Of a stretch of DNA of 64,000 bases, positions 50,901 through 59,007 are shown piece after piece (the first letter of the stretch is position 1; every line of letters begins with the position of its first letter). The notes under the pieces were generated by a model. That model was given only the letters and a program-made list of their open reading frames with translations, had not been told where the DNA came from and searched no databases. Made by a program: the position numbers and the translations under genes. This stretch comes from Undaria pinnatifida (lineage: Eukaryota > Sar > Phaeophyceae > Laminariales > Alariaceae): contig JABAKD010000008.1 in assembly GCA_012845835.1 (NCBI GenBank), forward strand, positions 7,176,775 to 7,240,774. The letters run 5' to 3'.

Positions 50901-53363
50901 AGTATCACACACAGCTTGCAAAGATAGATGAGTTTCGACAAAATCTTCGATCTCACAGCTGGAGTGTATTTTTATTTTATAAAATATATCGAGAAAATAA
51001 TCTTATTATACAAACGATTCGTATTAATAGCACGACCATTTCACTGGGCTTCCGACAATTTAGGATAACCTCAACGCAGCAGCAGTACTTATTAATAGTA
51101 CTTACTGTAGTAGTACTTAGTACGTACAGTAAACCCAGTGTCCGTCTCCTGCATTATATCATACTACAAAAAATAAAATACACCAGCTGTGGAGATCAAA
51201 GATTTCGTCGAAACTCATCTTCGCAAGCTGTGTGTGATACTCCGATCGCGAGTATTACTGGGTGTCCTACTGCATTATATACACGAGAGGGCGTGTTACC
51301 GCCGCTGTAAAGACAAATAAACAACAAAGTAATTCTCACTTCGGCGCAGGAGGAGCCGCAGTAGTAGAGGTCAATCTCGTACAGGTTGTTTCCCTCAGTG
51401 CCCGTCCATTCCACGGTGTAGGTTCTGACACCGGTGCAACAATGCCACAGCAGCAGGTAAGAAGGCCCAATAACGCAGCAACAACGGCACGAAGGAATCC
51501 AACGGTCGAATTATTAGCCTGTTTTTCTGCGCTCTGTTGATACTGGTCCCAGTGCAACAAAAATGGTAAACCAAACATTAATATTACTATATCCACTCCA
51601 ACAAAAAACATTTCCAACTCCTAAAATTATCCTAGTCTTCTAGTCAAACTTCAAGTGTTTTGTGCCCATGTTGAGAGTGCGGTGCTAAAAACGGTGCTAA
51701 AACGCTCAAGAGGGAAAGTTTGACGCAAAACACCCGACGATTACAGCATCGACCACATGGAGTAATCCGAGCTGAAGCTGGTGTAGGACTAGGTAGTAGG
51801 ATATGTGTTAGAACTGCAACGCAAGTTCGAGAAGCTAGCTGTGAGGCAAAAGCGTGAGGCACGACGATACTCGGATTGCCTCTCAATTTTTTCCTCTAGA
51901 CGCTTAATACTGGTCGCTTTTGGGTCTGTATGGAATGGGTCCTTTACTAAAGGGTTAAGAGAACACGAGAAACCACGATTGAGGCTTTCGAGACGAGCTG
52001 CGAGTCAGTCGGGAGATAGCAGCGGGAGATAGCAACGAAAAAACCGGGAAAAAACGAAAACGATTATATACCAACATTGGTATATGGTCATGATCAATAC
52101 TGCTGTGATACAAAATGCATACCTGGTGCCAATACCAGCAGTACATAATATTACAACAGCGGTATGCTGTCAGCCCGTCAAAAGCAAACACGTATGATAC
52201 GAGCGTTCGAGTACAGCGCAGTACGACGAGCAAAAGTTTGAAACCTTTTGTTGGCACCAGCTCAGCACGTAGGCTACTTACTGCTGTATGTACGCAGTAC
52301 ATAACGGCACGTTTAGCAGTGTAGCGCCCGCCGCTGGGCACCATTTCCCAATCAGATCTTCAAACCGCCCCCAGAAACAGGCAAATATTATTGGATCGTT
52401 ACTCGCCCCAGTTTTACTGGATTGGTTCTTGCGTTAATTTCTTCCGGTGTTGTTCCTCGCCTCAGTTTCTTACTGCTGTGGATTCTACATACTCGTACGA
52501 GTAGCTTCATTTCGGTTTGTCATTTCTTATTCGGTTGTTTCTCGCTTCATTTTCCCGAGTTGTTTATTTCCTCAGCTTTATACTAAGTTGTTTACGTACC
52601 AGGTAATATTTTTAGCAGTATAATACCCGCTGGGTTGTTTCTTGCTCAGCGTCACCATAAATAATACACAGCAGTTGTATTCCGAGAGGTGTGCCCGGGC
52701 GGTCGGGTGGGGGGGGGGGGCGTTGCATGCCGCGCACTCGGACTCTTAATTGCACCACTTGTAACATTTTAGGGGGACGAATTTACTAGAAATTAGAGCC
52801 GGATCAGTTTATTAATAATAGCAGGCGAACCTTTTTGCAACAACTACCTTCATGCCTTTCGGGGAGAACACTATCAATACTACTTGGAAATAAAGAAGGG
52901 CACTTTCACGGTTCGCGTTCGAGTTTACTACGAGTATAATAGTATGTAAAGGGTTAGACTAAGCGAGTCATCATCATCAGTCACCAGTCACCATTTACAC
53001 CAACTGACGTAGTATATACACCAATGATAATACACGACAATAATGTTCGTAATTATAAACACAAGATACACGCGATACGAACAAGTCATGATCCACACAA
53101 GATACAAGTCATCATACACATCAATCAGTCATCGTACGCAATTAATAGTAACAAATAGTCATAAATGAAACAGAAAACATCTACTTGTCATCAGTCATAC
53201 CAGGTATCATACCGAAAAAAAAAAGAAGACAGCAGTGGTCTCACCTGTCCGCCACAACCGAAAGGCCTTCAGAAGGAGCAGTCACCTCCAGCGAGCTGAC
53301 CGCGCCAAGCGTTCCCATCCCGAGCGCCAGAGCAGCGACGCGAGCAGTAGTAGTGCGAGCCAT
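38936..53363 (-). CDS. Secreted protein with two tandem Kre9/Knh1-like domains (5-exon gene)
   Basis: In coding order the exons are 53363-53245, 51424-51340, 41520-41245, 40005-39867 and 39117-38936. Phases match at all four junctions (2, 0, 0, 1), giving 266 codons and a TAA stop. Residues 1-24 form a signal peptide (MARTTTAR, then an Ala/Leu/Gly core ending GAVSS). Two homologous domains follow. Each begins with the pattern VTAPxxG...Y-T-V-E and has an acidic, Cys-rich middle: LYYCGSSC in the first, IDLYMDDGGDGDCG in the second. Each ends in a Y-V-R strand: GSGYKVRVMD and AGEYSIRVGR. This matches the Kre9/Knh1-like family of secreted or wall proteins (Pfam PF10342, named from memory). A role in wall or matrix structure is inferred. 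The tail is acidic and Tyr-rich with no hydrophobic GPI signal. Confidence 0.85.
39198..39260. repeat. TTAA-MITE-related fragment
   Basis: This is the partner of 15956-16017, sharing TTAACCCTTTTAGCACCGCAG and AGAGTTAGACTAG. It lies between exons 4 and 5 of the Kre9-like gene. Confidence 0.45.
39385..39475 (-). mobile_element. TTAA-MITE, diverged copy
   Basis: TCAACGCC at 39381 and AGGGGTTGG at 39471 are decayed ends. The interior GGAACCCGTG, GACAAAATTACTTGGAATTA and AGAGGGGA matches the family. Confidence 0.6.
39867..40005 (-). CDS. Kre9-like gene, exon 4
   Basis: It has 46 codons plus one base, from a TTTAG acceptor to TCCC|GTGAGT. It encodes FDYDNGVGSS, the acidic turn DDGGDGDCG and ICDKPTIGCKDS, equivalent to the Cys-rich middle of domain 1. 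The frame continues from the YTVE end of exon 3. Confidence 0.86.
40125..40169 (-). pseudogene. Decayed duplicate of the 5' end of Kre9-like exon 4
   Basis: The bases repeat the acceptor side of exon 4 (39977-40005), sharing the 17-base string GCCCACACCGTTGTCGT and the acceptor side GTCGAACTA. They are split by about 15 extra bases and stop in frame (CTC TAG). The copy lies about 120 bases upstream of exon 4, inside intron 3, and still has an acceptor-like TAG. Confidence 0.6.
40295..40462 (+). mobile_element. Two TTAA-MITEs in tandem sharing one TTAA
   Basis: Copies 40295-40377 and 40382-40462 meet at a single TTAA (40378-40381). Both carry CCAAAACGGG (or GGGG), TCCAG and GTGACGGCG. One may have inserted into the terminal TTAA of the other. 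Confidence 0.7.
40515..40850 (+). repeat. Family F element split by a TTAA-MITE
   Basis: GTCGCACGAGTGACTCTGTA, GGCGCAGCGCGG, then the MITE at 40650-40743, then GGAACAGGGGGTGGTCGCTC and GTGCGAGTGACTTGG. Confidence 0.7.
40650..40743 (-). mobile_element. TTAA-MITE inserted in a family F element
   Basis: It is flanked by TTAA on both sides (40646-40649, 40744-40747). The aligned point of two other family F elements (about 11805 and 23764) has a single TTAA and no insert. The interior reads ACAACTGGAAACCCG to GGGATCTAAAGGGG. Confidence 0.75.
40968..41144 (-). mobile_element. tRNA-derived SINE, copy 5 (5' truncated)
   Basis: The tail and about 150 bases of body are present (GGTTCTTCCCTTCAATTTTT, then TAGGGTTCAGCAATCCCACC). 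The tRNA head is lost at 41144, a truncation typical of target-primed insertion. It sits just downstream of exon 3 of the Kre9-like gene, in intron 3. Confidence 0.75.
41245..41520 (-). CDS. Kre9-like gene, exon 3 (end of domain 1, start of domain 2)
   Basis: It has 92 codons, phase 0 at both ends, from CCTCAG to GTCGAG|GTGAGC. Domain 1 closes with NYDVVMPEPLEG and GYKVRVMDVNDES; domain 2 opens with FLVVTAPEAG and AGDEYTVE. Intron 2 before it is 9.8 kb long. Confidence 0.88.
41997..42375. mobile_element. Element with about 128 bp inverted repeats, flanked by TA
   Basis: Arms 41997-42123 and 42247-42375 are reverse complements with few mismatches (outer ends CTTGAATTTAT, then ACAGTCACGGGTTTCCATTT). 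TA dinucleotides flank both ends. The 123 bp loop is a piece of family E, another copy of which starts just outside the right arm. It is a foldback or Tc1/mariner-type MITE that may have captured its neighbour. Confidence 0.7.
42390..42545 (+). repeat. Family E repeat (adjacent copy)
   Basis: CTCCCTCCCTAGATGTATCT, CAGCTCCAGGGTCGCC, ACGGTATAAAAACGCCTTC and TTTATCGCGA also occur in the loop at 42133-42235. Looser copies lie at 20095-20290 and 57345-57440 (both with CAGTAG...AACTCAG and GGGGTCA). The TATAAAA string is not near any gene start I can support. Confidence 0.6.
43145..43350 (+). repeat. Short direct duplication
   Basis: ACATGTCAGAA or CCATGTCAGAA, TCTCG and CACGTGGAATCGAAA occur twice about 125 bases apart (43163 and 43290). 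Confidence 0.6.
43846..43926 (+). mobile_element. TTAA-MITE (piggyBac-like), reference copy
   Basis: This is an 81 bp element between two TTAA sites (43842-43845 and 43927-43930). The ends are CCCCTTTA and, inverted, CGCCTTTA. The body is CCCTACACTAAATCCAAG and ACGGGTTTCCAG. TTAA duplication with C-rich CCYT-type ends is typical of piggyBac transposons and their MITEs. Confidence 0.75.
43968..44062 (+). other. tRNA-like sequence with pol III boxes
   Basis: GCGTAGCTCAGCGGTTA is a strong box A and GCGTTCGAATGC a good box B, about 58 bases apart. I could not pair acceptor or anticodon stems, so this is more likely a tRNA pseudogene or the head of another SINE than a working tRNA. Confidence 0.4.
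44348..44530 (+). repeat. Family G repeat with a (TTG)n head
   Basis: A (TTG)n run leads into CTCACATTAACTCGCATAAT, GTGGTCACAGGACAGG, TCCAGTCACTCTGGAGCTGA and CAGCTGACGCAATTCATGCC. Other copies are at 47878-48065 and 48372-48545. Confidence 0.75.
45235..45530 (+). repeat. Family B repeat joined to an inverted family A piece
   Basis: ATTTTCGGAGGTTAAGACAT, AATCCCATGG, GATTTTGGGCTTTAAG and AGCCCCGTCATCCAG match family B. At 45486 it runs into the reverse complement of family A. Confidence 0.6.
45714..45838 (-). CDS. Candidate exon related to 46013-46248
   Basis: After a CAG the frame reads LKSEAAVDGNRKEVADRVAS then LQARLANRELEKNAADPG and a stop. AAVDGNRKEVADRVA matches TAVDERRTELADRVA upstream at protein and DNA level, suggesting exon duplication. 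It is a helical, coiled-coil-like segment. It may belong to the same unknown minus-strand gene. Confidence 0.4.
46013..46248 (-). CDS. Candidate 3' exon, lysine-rich protein with a likely frameshift
   Basis: After a TTTTTTCAG acceptor the frame reads GQYDKWYPGIIKAADGFMAK then WHRAEEAAKSWLRYADEDAK and KKGEEEKGGG, clearly protein-like. It then meets a nine-base C run on the + strand (46071-46079). In the acceptor frame the end is AAVLIPLSMKEEQNWQIV, but the next frame reads DTAVDERRTELADRVARHQ, which resembles the peptide at 45715-45838. A one- or two-base slip in the homopolymer is the simplest explanation. Family unknown. It lies within intron 2 of the Kre9-like gene, on the same strand. Confidence 0.45.
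46814..47135 (+). mobile_element. tRNA-derived SINE, copy 6 (full length)
   Basis: This is the reference copy. CCGGTCGCCCCGGTGGCG starts the head, box A is TGGCGTATCAGG and box B is GAGTTCGAGCC. The unique body includes CGGAAAGCGCGAGAGCGTGA and CCACGGCTTGTCCAGAAGC, and the tail is A-rich with AAAG repeats. Confidence 0.85.
47492..47710 (+). CDS. Alanine-rich helical ORF
   Basis: The frame has 72 codons: MEECKSPEAEALVAAAVRG then ASAAARVEAEAHAAVAAVQA and DARRAEALAAVQAESEG. The pattern is coiled-coil-like with GCT/GCC-rich codons. A possible donor (GAAG|GTTTTA) lies at 47673. The run could also be a decayed GCTGCT-type repeat that happens to stay open. Opposite strand to the host Kre9-like gene. 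Confidence 0.35.
   Translation: MEECKSPEAEALVAAAVRGPNQAASAAARVEAEAHAAVAAVQAGVDARRAEALAAVQAESEGFILGAGDPEK
47878..48065 (+). repeat. Family G repeat, left copy of a nested block
   Basis: It has the same (TTG)n head and body as 44348 and is followed at once by SINE copy 7 and a second family G copy. Confidence 0.75.
48078..48367 (-). mobile_element. tRNA-derived SINE, copy 7
   Basis: The body and A-rich tail are present; the head is cut within the D-arm region (GAGGATAATTACC at 48352-48370). It lies between two copies of family G (47878-48065 and 48372-48545). Confidence 0.8.
48372..48545 (+). repeat. Family G repeat, right copy of a nested block
   Basis: TGTTGTTGTTGCTGTTG leads into CTCACATTAACTCGCATAAT and CAGTCATTCTGGAGCTGAGG. 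It abuts the truncated head of SINE copy 7. Confidence 0.75.
48611..48915 (+). mobile_element. tRNA-derived SINE, copy 8 (full length)
   Basis: It is nearly identical to the copy at 46814 through box A, box B and body, with a short A-rich tail (GAAAATAAAAAAAACG). It lies head to head with copy 7. Confidence 0.85.
49035..49280 (+). repeat. Polypurine tract with a 76 bp tandem duplication
   Basis: About 240 bases are nearly all A and G. The unit from AGAGAAGACAAGAAGAGC to AACCTTATACGC occurs twice (49124-49199, 49200-49275). The end at 49268-49290 is a fragment of an inverted SINE head (ACGCCACCGGGGCGA). Confidence 0.8.
50030..50990 (+). repeat. C-rich long dispersed repeat (family R), copy 1
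   Basis: Blocks of pure C alternate with GATAAACTGGTGCATTCTTT, TCCCCTT(G/A)AAGGATT and AGTTTCCACGCACAGATTG (a 104 bp unit twice, 50410-50620). The right end carries GGGGAGTCGCCGACCTATAT, GAGTTTCGACAAAATCTTCG and CTCACAGCTGGAGTGTATTT. It matches 62180-63325 and, inverted, 59008-60330. Confidence 0.75.
51178..51262 (-). repeat. Family R terminal fragment
   Basis: CAGCTGTGGAGATCAAAGAT, TTCGTCGAAACTCATC and GTGTGATACTCCGATCGCG are the family R end, inverted. Similar solo ends lie at 25255-25330, 54830-54890 (-) and 43078-43125 (+). Confidence 0.65.
51340..51424 (-). CDS. Kre9-like gene, exon 2
   Basis: It has 85 bases between the acceptor GGTGTCAG and the donor GAA|GTGAGA. One base completes the split Arg and 28 codons follow, including TYTVEWTGTEGNNLYEIDLY and YCGSSCAE. 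The Trp of the family pattern (YTVEW) and the paired cysteines are present. Confidence 0.85.
51440..53240. other. Intron 1 of the Kre9-like gene
   Basis: Apart from a short coiled-coil-like frame on the + strand (51805-51870, LELQRKFEKLAVRQKREARR) I see only unique AT-rich sequence and a G run at 52706-52721. Confidence 0.5.
53245..53363 (-). CDS. Kre9-like gene, exon 1 (start, signal peptide)
   Basis: It has 39 codons plus two bases from ATG to the donor GGACAG|GTGAGA. It encodes a hydrophobic signal peptide and then LEVTAPSEGLSVVAD, the first strand of domain 1. No other in-frame ATG lies near, and the sequence on the upstream side is AT-rich. Confidence 0.82.
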
Positions 53364-55880
53364 TATTAATATTACCGGTTAGTAAATAAAGACGTACGGT
53401 GGATAGGGCGCGAGACTACTAATACTACAGCAGTATGCTACTGATGCAAGAGAGGCTCGCAACGGTAGATTGGTGGCGGCGGAAGAGAAGTGGACGCAGG
53501 GGGGGGTACCAGGTAGGTTTGTGTAGTAGGAGCGTCTTCGTTCGTGACGTGGGGGGAGTGTTTTGGTTGTGGTATGTGTGTATGATAGAAGGGCGGGGTT
53601 ACTATTGATAGGTACAGGCTAGGACGTTCTCACCGCCATATATATAGCGCTATTACGTCGTAATAGTATTGGAAAATGTGGCACACAGCGCAGCCCCGCC
53701 CAATATTGGAATTACGAATTATTATAAAAATGGGTTGGAATTACGAACTATATCATCCCACACGTAGTTCTGTTGTCAGCTGACATACATATTACGAACA
53801 ATACAAACATGTCGGGTGACGGTCTAGTTTTGACCCGTCGAGGCGTTAATATACTAGGTTTAGTGTGTGGCGTTCTTTGACGGCTGTCCGGTCAATGGGA
53901 AAGAGTGCCGTCTAACGATATATTGACATATTATTACGCATAAATTATGGAGGTCGTGTAAATTCCACGTGTTTCTATTACACGTACCTGGTATGCGCTA
54001 GTGAAGTAATGCCCCGCATGCCGGTTGGTTGGTGTGGGAGGTGGGAGGGTGCACGTAAAAAATTCCGTCATTTTTATTTTGTCTCAAAGTTTTTTTTTTT
54101 TCTTTTTTTGTGGCTTGTGGCGAGCCATTCTTAAAAACTACAAAAAATGGATCTTCCAGGGGCCGGGCTGCTTAAATTTGCTGTAAAACAAATTTGTACC
54201 AGGTACATACGTACTACTCTGTACAATTTCGAGGGCAATGATAGGAATCACAAGTTCGTCTTTTAAATTGATTAGAGGTGAAAACTAATTATTGGGATCT
54301 AAGATTAAATAAAGTACGAGCTTAGAACGTAGACGCAACCAACCCGAATCCTTACCCTATTACATAATAACCAAACCGGGCCAAAACGGGCCAGAACGGG
54401 CCAAAACGGGCCAGAAACGCGGCTGTCCCGCTTTCATTCGCTTCAAGCGCCATTTTTCTGATTTGACGGACTGCGGGCCACGACGATTGAGTGTGAAAAA
54501 AGTCCGGACTAGTCCGGACCACTTGGATGTTCGCCTTCTTCCTCCTGGCCAATAACACGGAGAAAACTTTCAGTGATTTTTTCATGACCACTTTGTAAGT
54601 ACATACTGCTGTAGTACCACGGTATTCTTCGCAACAACTACTGGTTGTGTACATGACCGCGACCGCGTGTCCACGCACGAAGGTAATTACGAGGGGGTGA
54701 ACGAACGTGATTCGAGTTTATTTTATTTTTTTGAATGAAATTTAAAAATACCTCGTACATAAATTACGATAATACAGCAGTAATAGTAGGGGTACTTGTA
54801 CAGCTATGTTATTAAAAAAAAAAAAAAACCCTCCAGCTGTGAGATCGAAGATTTTGTCGAAACTCATCTTTGCAAGCTGCATGTGATACCTTTTTTTTAT
54901 AATAATTTGCGCCGCGACAAAAAGAGGGACCTCTTTTCTTTCGAGATCGCTGGAGCCGAAATAAACATCCTTCAAACGGCCGCTTTTCCCTCCGCCCACT
55001 CATATTCATACGTCCGCCAGCGCTGACCAACTGCCGTCAATCAAATCGAATGCACCACACAAGTAGTCAAATGTAATACCAGGTACATAATAATGCTGCG
55101 CGAGTTCCTTGCGACAGCTACGCACTATATCGAAGTATCTTCCCTATTCTACCAGGTGCATTGTTATCTATATATATATATATATCTACACGCATGGGCG
55201 CCGGCGTCCGCCGGCACCCATGCTTCGGGTAGGGCAGGGCAGCACTTCGAATTGTTCGATTCAATACTTGGTACAGCAAAAAAAGTCACCACACACATTC
55301 ATAGTCTACACGTACAGTATGCAAGGTAATGCCAAGAGTTTACACTAACAATCATAGCAATGAACTACTACAAATAGCTACCGTTTTTTAAGAGAATCCG
55401 ACTCCGAGCTTCATTCATCAGATTTCGATCGGATAAATCCGAGCAAACGCCGACTAACCCTTTAGTCTGGCGACGAAACGTACACGTCGAGTGCGTTTCT
55501 TATGATATTTAAACTCAATCAAGCATCCGAGGCCAGTAAGTAAGGTGACTGACCATGTCCGCTGCGTGTTCTCTTCGTAGCGACTGAGAGAGGCGCGCAC
55601 TGAGCCAGCTTCTGAAATATACAATGCATTATATAATAGTATCATCTTGATCCGAGTCTCCCAGATCGCCTGTCTGTGTGTTGTCTGATCGTGGAGAGAC
55701 GTGCTGACGTTGTTCCAGGCGCGAAATACGGTGGTATGGCTGCCTTCGTCATTCAACTCCTTGAATGCTATTGCAATGCTGCTGCTTGTTGCTAGATGTG
55801 TAGATCGCTTGCACTTTTTGTAGATACAGCAGTACGCGACTACAGCGCTTACGATTCTGACAGCTTAGAATTTCAGACTC
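53364..55880. other. Upstream region of the Kre9-like gene, no gene seen
   Basis: AT-rich, with GGGCCAAAACGGGCCAGAAC repeats (54376-54417), a family R end at 54830-54890 and an (AT)n run at 55173-55186. No clear TATA box sits at a sensible distance from the 53363 start. Confidence 0.5.
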
Positions 55881-55919
55881 GAGTTTTATAGACGAAAATA
55901 AAAAAATGTCATTTTTGTC

Positions 55920-57130
55920 TGATCGCTCATTGGCCAGGATTCATACACAAAGTAGGCGCCAGCACGATAGGGCCACATGTCGGGATCGGAATCCATCAAC
56001 ACATCTACAACTCCGACAACCCGGGGACGAACCCAGATATCATCCGGGTTGATACCTCCCCGCACGGTGTGGAAATTCCAACCCCACCGGCCGATTTTCT
56101 TATTTGCCATGGTTCGCATGTTGAGCCAGCTCCACCTCGGGAGGATATAGGGTCCCATCTCCGGTCCAGAGGTCGTTCCACATCTCTAAAACTTCCATCA
56201 ACCGGGGAAGCAAACCGAGCTTCCTCGGGTCGTCACCACCCTGCACGGTGAGAAAACCCCAATCCCGTTGGCTGATCGCTGGTTGGTTCGAGCTCCACAG
56301 CGCCGTCCTATAGGCGGATAGAGGCCCATCAATGGCGGGCATTTCCGTCGCACACGGGGAAGATAGGGTCCCATCCCCGATTCATGAATCCCCCGAATCT
56401 CTACAGCTCCAAAATCGCGGGAACAATAACGATGACCTCCCGTGCCGACACCACTCCGCACGACGTGGAACCCTAACCATATTCGCTTACCGCTGATCGG
56501 CTGGGGCTCGGACATAAGACATAAGGGCAACGCCACCATGGGAGTATATAGAGTCCTGTGCCCGTTTCAGAAATCCTGACAAACCGGGGACGATAACCGA
56601 TTCTCCTTCTGCGGGTAGACCCAGCCCCGCAACATGGGGCGGCAATCATCTATTACTCACATTGGCTTATCGTTGAGTGGCTGTGCAGCTCGTTGAGCCG
56701 GGGACACCCGGGGAGGAGATAGACCAGCAAACGGGCGGGGGGAGTTCCGACGCACCCGATGAGGATAGGGCTCGACCGCCGTTTCAGAAATCCTTCCATA
56801 CCCATCAACTCCAACAAACCAGGGACTTAAACCGACTTCTCCCGGGTCGACACCACACCGCACAGTGTGGAAGCCTTAGCTAGCTGAGGTTCGCATACAA
56901 CGCCAGCACCACAGAACAGGGTCCAAACCCGGTTCAGAAATCCTTCAAGGTGTTTTCAACTAGAAAAAATGGGGCACCTCGCGCTACTGCTGAATTTTTG
57001 TTCGTATACCCCAACCCCGCGGTACGCAGACATTTCACTTGACCCCCTGCCTCCATACCAGCCCGCACAGTTAGTGTAACCCAACCGTCGATTGATCGGC
57101 TCGGCCGGGGTTCGTGGATAGAGGAAACCA
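55920..57130 (-). repeat. Degenerate tandem array of coding-like units, about 160-225 bp each
   Basis: Six diverged units on the minus strand share the peptide pattern G-W-x-F-x-T-V-R-x-G-x-D-P (for example RWGWNFHTVRGGINP, RDWGFLTVQGGDDP, IWLGFHVVRSGVG). These are followed by PR-V-V-G-V and then a GMGPY or EPYP type ending and PPRV. Units lie near 56090, 56265, 56490, 56650, 56870 and 57090 in shifting frames with stops. It is a decayed repeat protein gene or a minisatellite derived from one. Family not recognised. Confidence 0.5.
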
Positions 57131-57344
57131 CCACTCACTATTTTTTCAGCAAGTTCAATGACCCTCATTTCATACTGGCCTGGATTAGAGAAGTTGCACA
57201 TGGACCAATTGCATAATATAAAGCAGCCGGTCCAAATCGAGTCGATCGGTGCAACTTGCGTGGGGATCGTGTTATTACAGCAGCAGTAATGCACTTCACT
57301 TCTTTTCTTTTTCCCATCCCATTTATTGTGGTGCTCGCACTACT

Positions 57345-57445
57345 TTCGCCCTTCCAGTAGTATAACTCAGGTCCGGGGTCATATAGCGGGCTCCCCTCCC
57401 CCCTCCCCCTTACGGACATGCCCTAATTAACACGCGTCGAATTGT
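57345..57445 (+). repeat. Family E repeat (third locus)
   Basis: CCTTCCAGTAGTATAACTC, AGGTCCGGGGTCATATAGCG and CACGCGTCGAATTGT align in order with the copy at 20095. Confidence 0.5.
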
Positions 57446-57627
57446 ACCTACCCACGCTGCTAGGCGATTTCAGTAGTTAGTTGATCCTTTTTTTCTCATT
57501 TATTTCTGCAAATAAATAAAGCCAACAAAGCTCACAACGCGTTGGTTATTTAACTCAAGGACCAACGCTAGTATTAATAGTGTAACCCCACTAGACCATC
57601 GGGGCGACCGGCTCAATATCACCTACT

Positions 57628-57925
57628 GCCCCGGTGGCGTATCAGGTTATCCTCGAGCCTGGTATAAGTCAGCGTCGAGAGTTCGAATCCCCCCGAGTGC
57701 GTACTCGTATAATTTTTCGTCTTGTGCACAAATTGATTTGCGGAAAGCGCGAGAGCGTGAGATAGCAACACTCGATGAAAAATCGACGATCAGTGAGTGC
57801 TGAACCCTATGCTTAAAACAAATGAAGGCAATAATCGGGGGGGGGCAAAAAGGGACGACACCTGTGATCACGGCTTGTATGTCCAGAAGCTGGAAAGTAG
57901 AAGTGTGCCCGAAAAAAAAAAAAAC
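57628..57925 (+). mobile_element. tRNA-derived SINE, copy 9
   Basis: Head (GCCCCGGTGGCGTATCAGG), box B (GAGTTCGAATCCC), body and a poly-A tail (57913-57926) are present. A short inverted piece of another head (57590-57612) lies just upstream. Confidence 0.82.
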
Positions 57926-58664
57926 TCACTGGACGAGATGGTCAATCAGCAATCAGCAGCAAGGAGCACGTCAAGTACGAAGCAACACAAACTTATTGGT
58001 CAGTTACGTACCAATACGACCACTCGCACTTGACCGACAAACGACCACAGCAACGGAGTCAGGGACCACAGCAACAATAAAGCACACCGCCTATAGATAT
58101 TTCTCCAAAGAGTCTTCTCGGGGGAAAAAAGCACCAAACGATGCGATACCGGGACGAATACATGCCACTCACTGGTTTCTTCCTTGGATACTGTCTACTT
58201 ACTACGACCTTCGCGTGGCGCAGCTTGACAACAGGAGGAACGATTAATTTTTCCCTTGTTTTTTGTGTCGAAAACGTATTCCCTGTTTTTTGGTACACCC
58301 TCCCCCCATGTCATAAAATATGTCACAGACAAAAAGTATGTTGTGTGTAATAGAGCATCGATGTGTGTGGTTTTACTCGTACGTACCTATACTACTAGCA
58401 CGAGAGTACAAACCATGTCGATTTGCCCGAGGTTGTATAATACCACCCTCGAGGCCCCGGGGACGCAGCCGCTCGCAATGCTGCTGTGTGGCTTTTTCTG
58501 GGGCAGTAGCCGTAATCACTACTACCTCCTCCTCGTTTTAGTGATGCGTGCGCTTGCTACGTCTATATCCATGCAGGTATGTACGTGTACCTACCGAAAT
58601 TCAATAAACAAATGCACTACTATGATATCTACCGCAGTACCATGGGGATTTTTTTTTACAGTAA

Positions 58665-58865
58665 ATACTATTTGTTTTGGGACAAAATATGACGCCAATT
58701 TGGAAATAATGTCTTGCCAAGTTTACATTTTATCAACCTCTACATACATCAAGATCCGAAGAATAACTGGAGAGTACCGTTCAAAATACATTTTTTTGCG
58801 CGCTTCTCGCTTGTCTCGCTCAGGATCCATCCGCGTTCACGTCGAGGTGCTGAACGGATTGACCT
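58665..58865 (+). repeat. Direct repeat partner of 61845-62045
   Basis: GACGCCAATTTGGAAATAAT, CATCAAGATCC(G/A)AAGAATA and GCGC(G/A)CTTCTCGCTTGTCTC with GCTCAG occur in both places, followed by CGAGGTGC(T)GAACGGAT or CCAGGTGCGGAACGGAT. Confidence 0.7.
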
Positions 58866-59007
58866 GCAACAACAACAGTCAGTAACCAGCGCAATTCTTG
58901 CAACCACACAACAAAGCGGTCGAAACACTACTACCTTGATAATCACATCTATCTACCTTTAGAAGTGCATCGACGTTTCGTTTGTGGGGATAAATATTAT
59001 GAAAATT

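Noticed and set aside
58256-58885. 209-residue plus-strand ORF
   Set aside because: Low-complexity, Cys/Tyr/Ser-rich, and its second half lies in a dispersed direct repeat (58665-58865).
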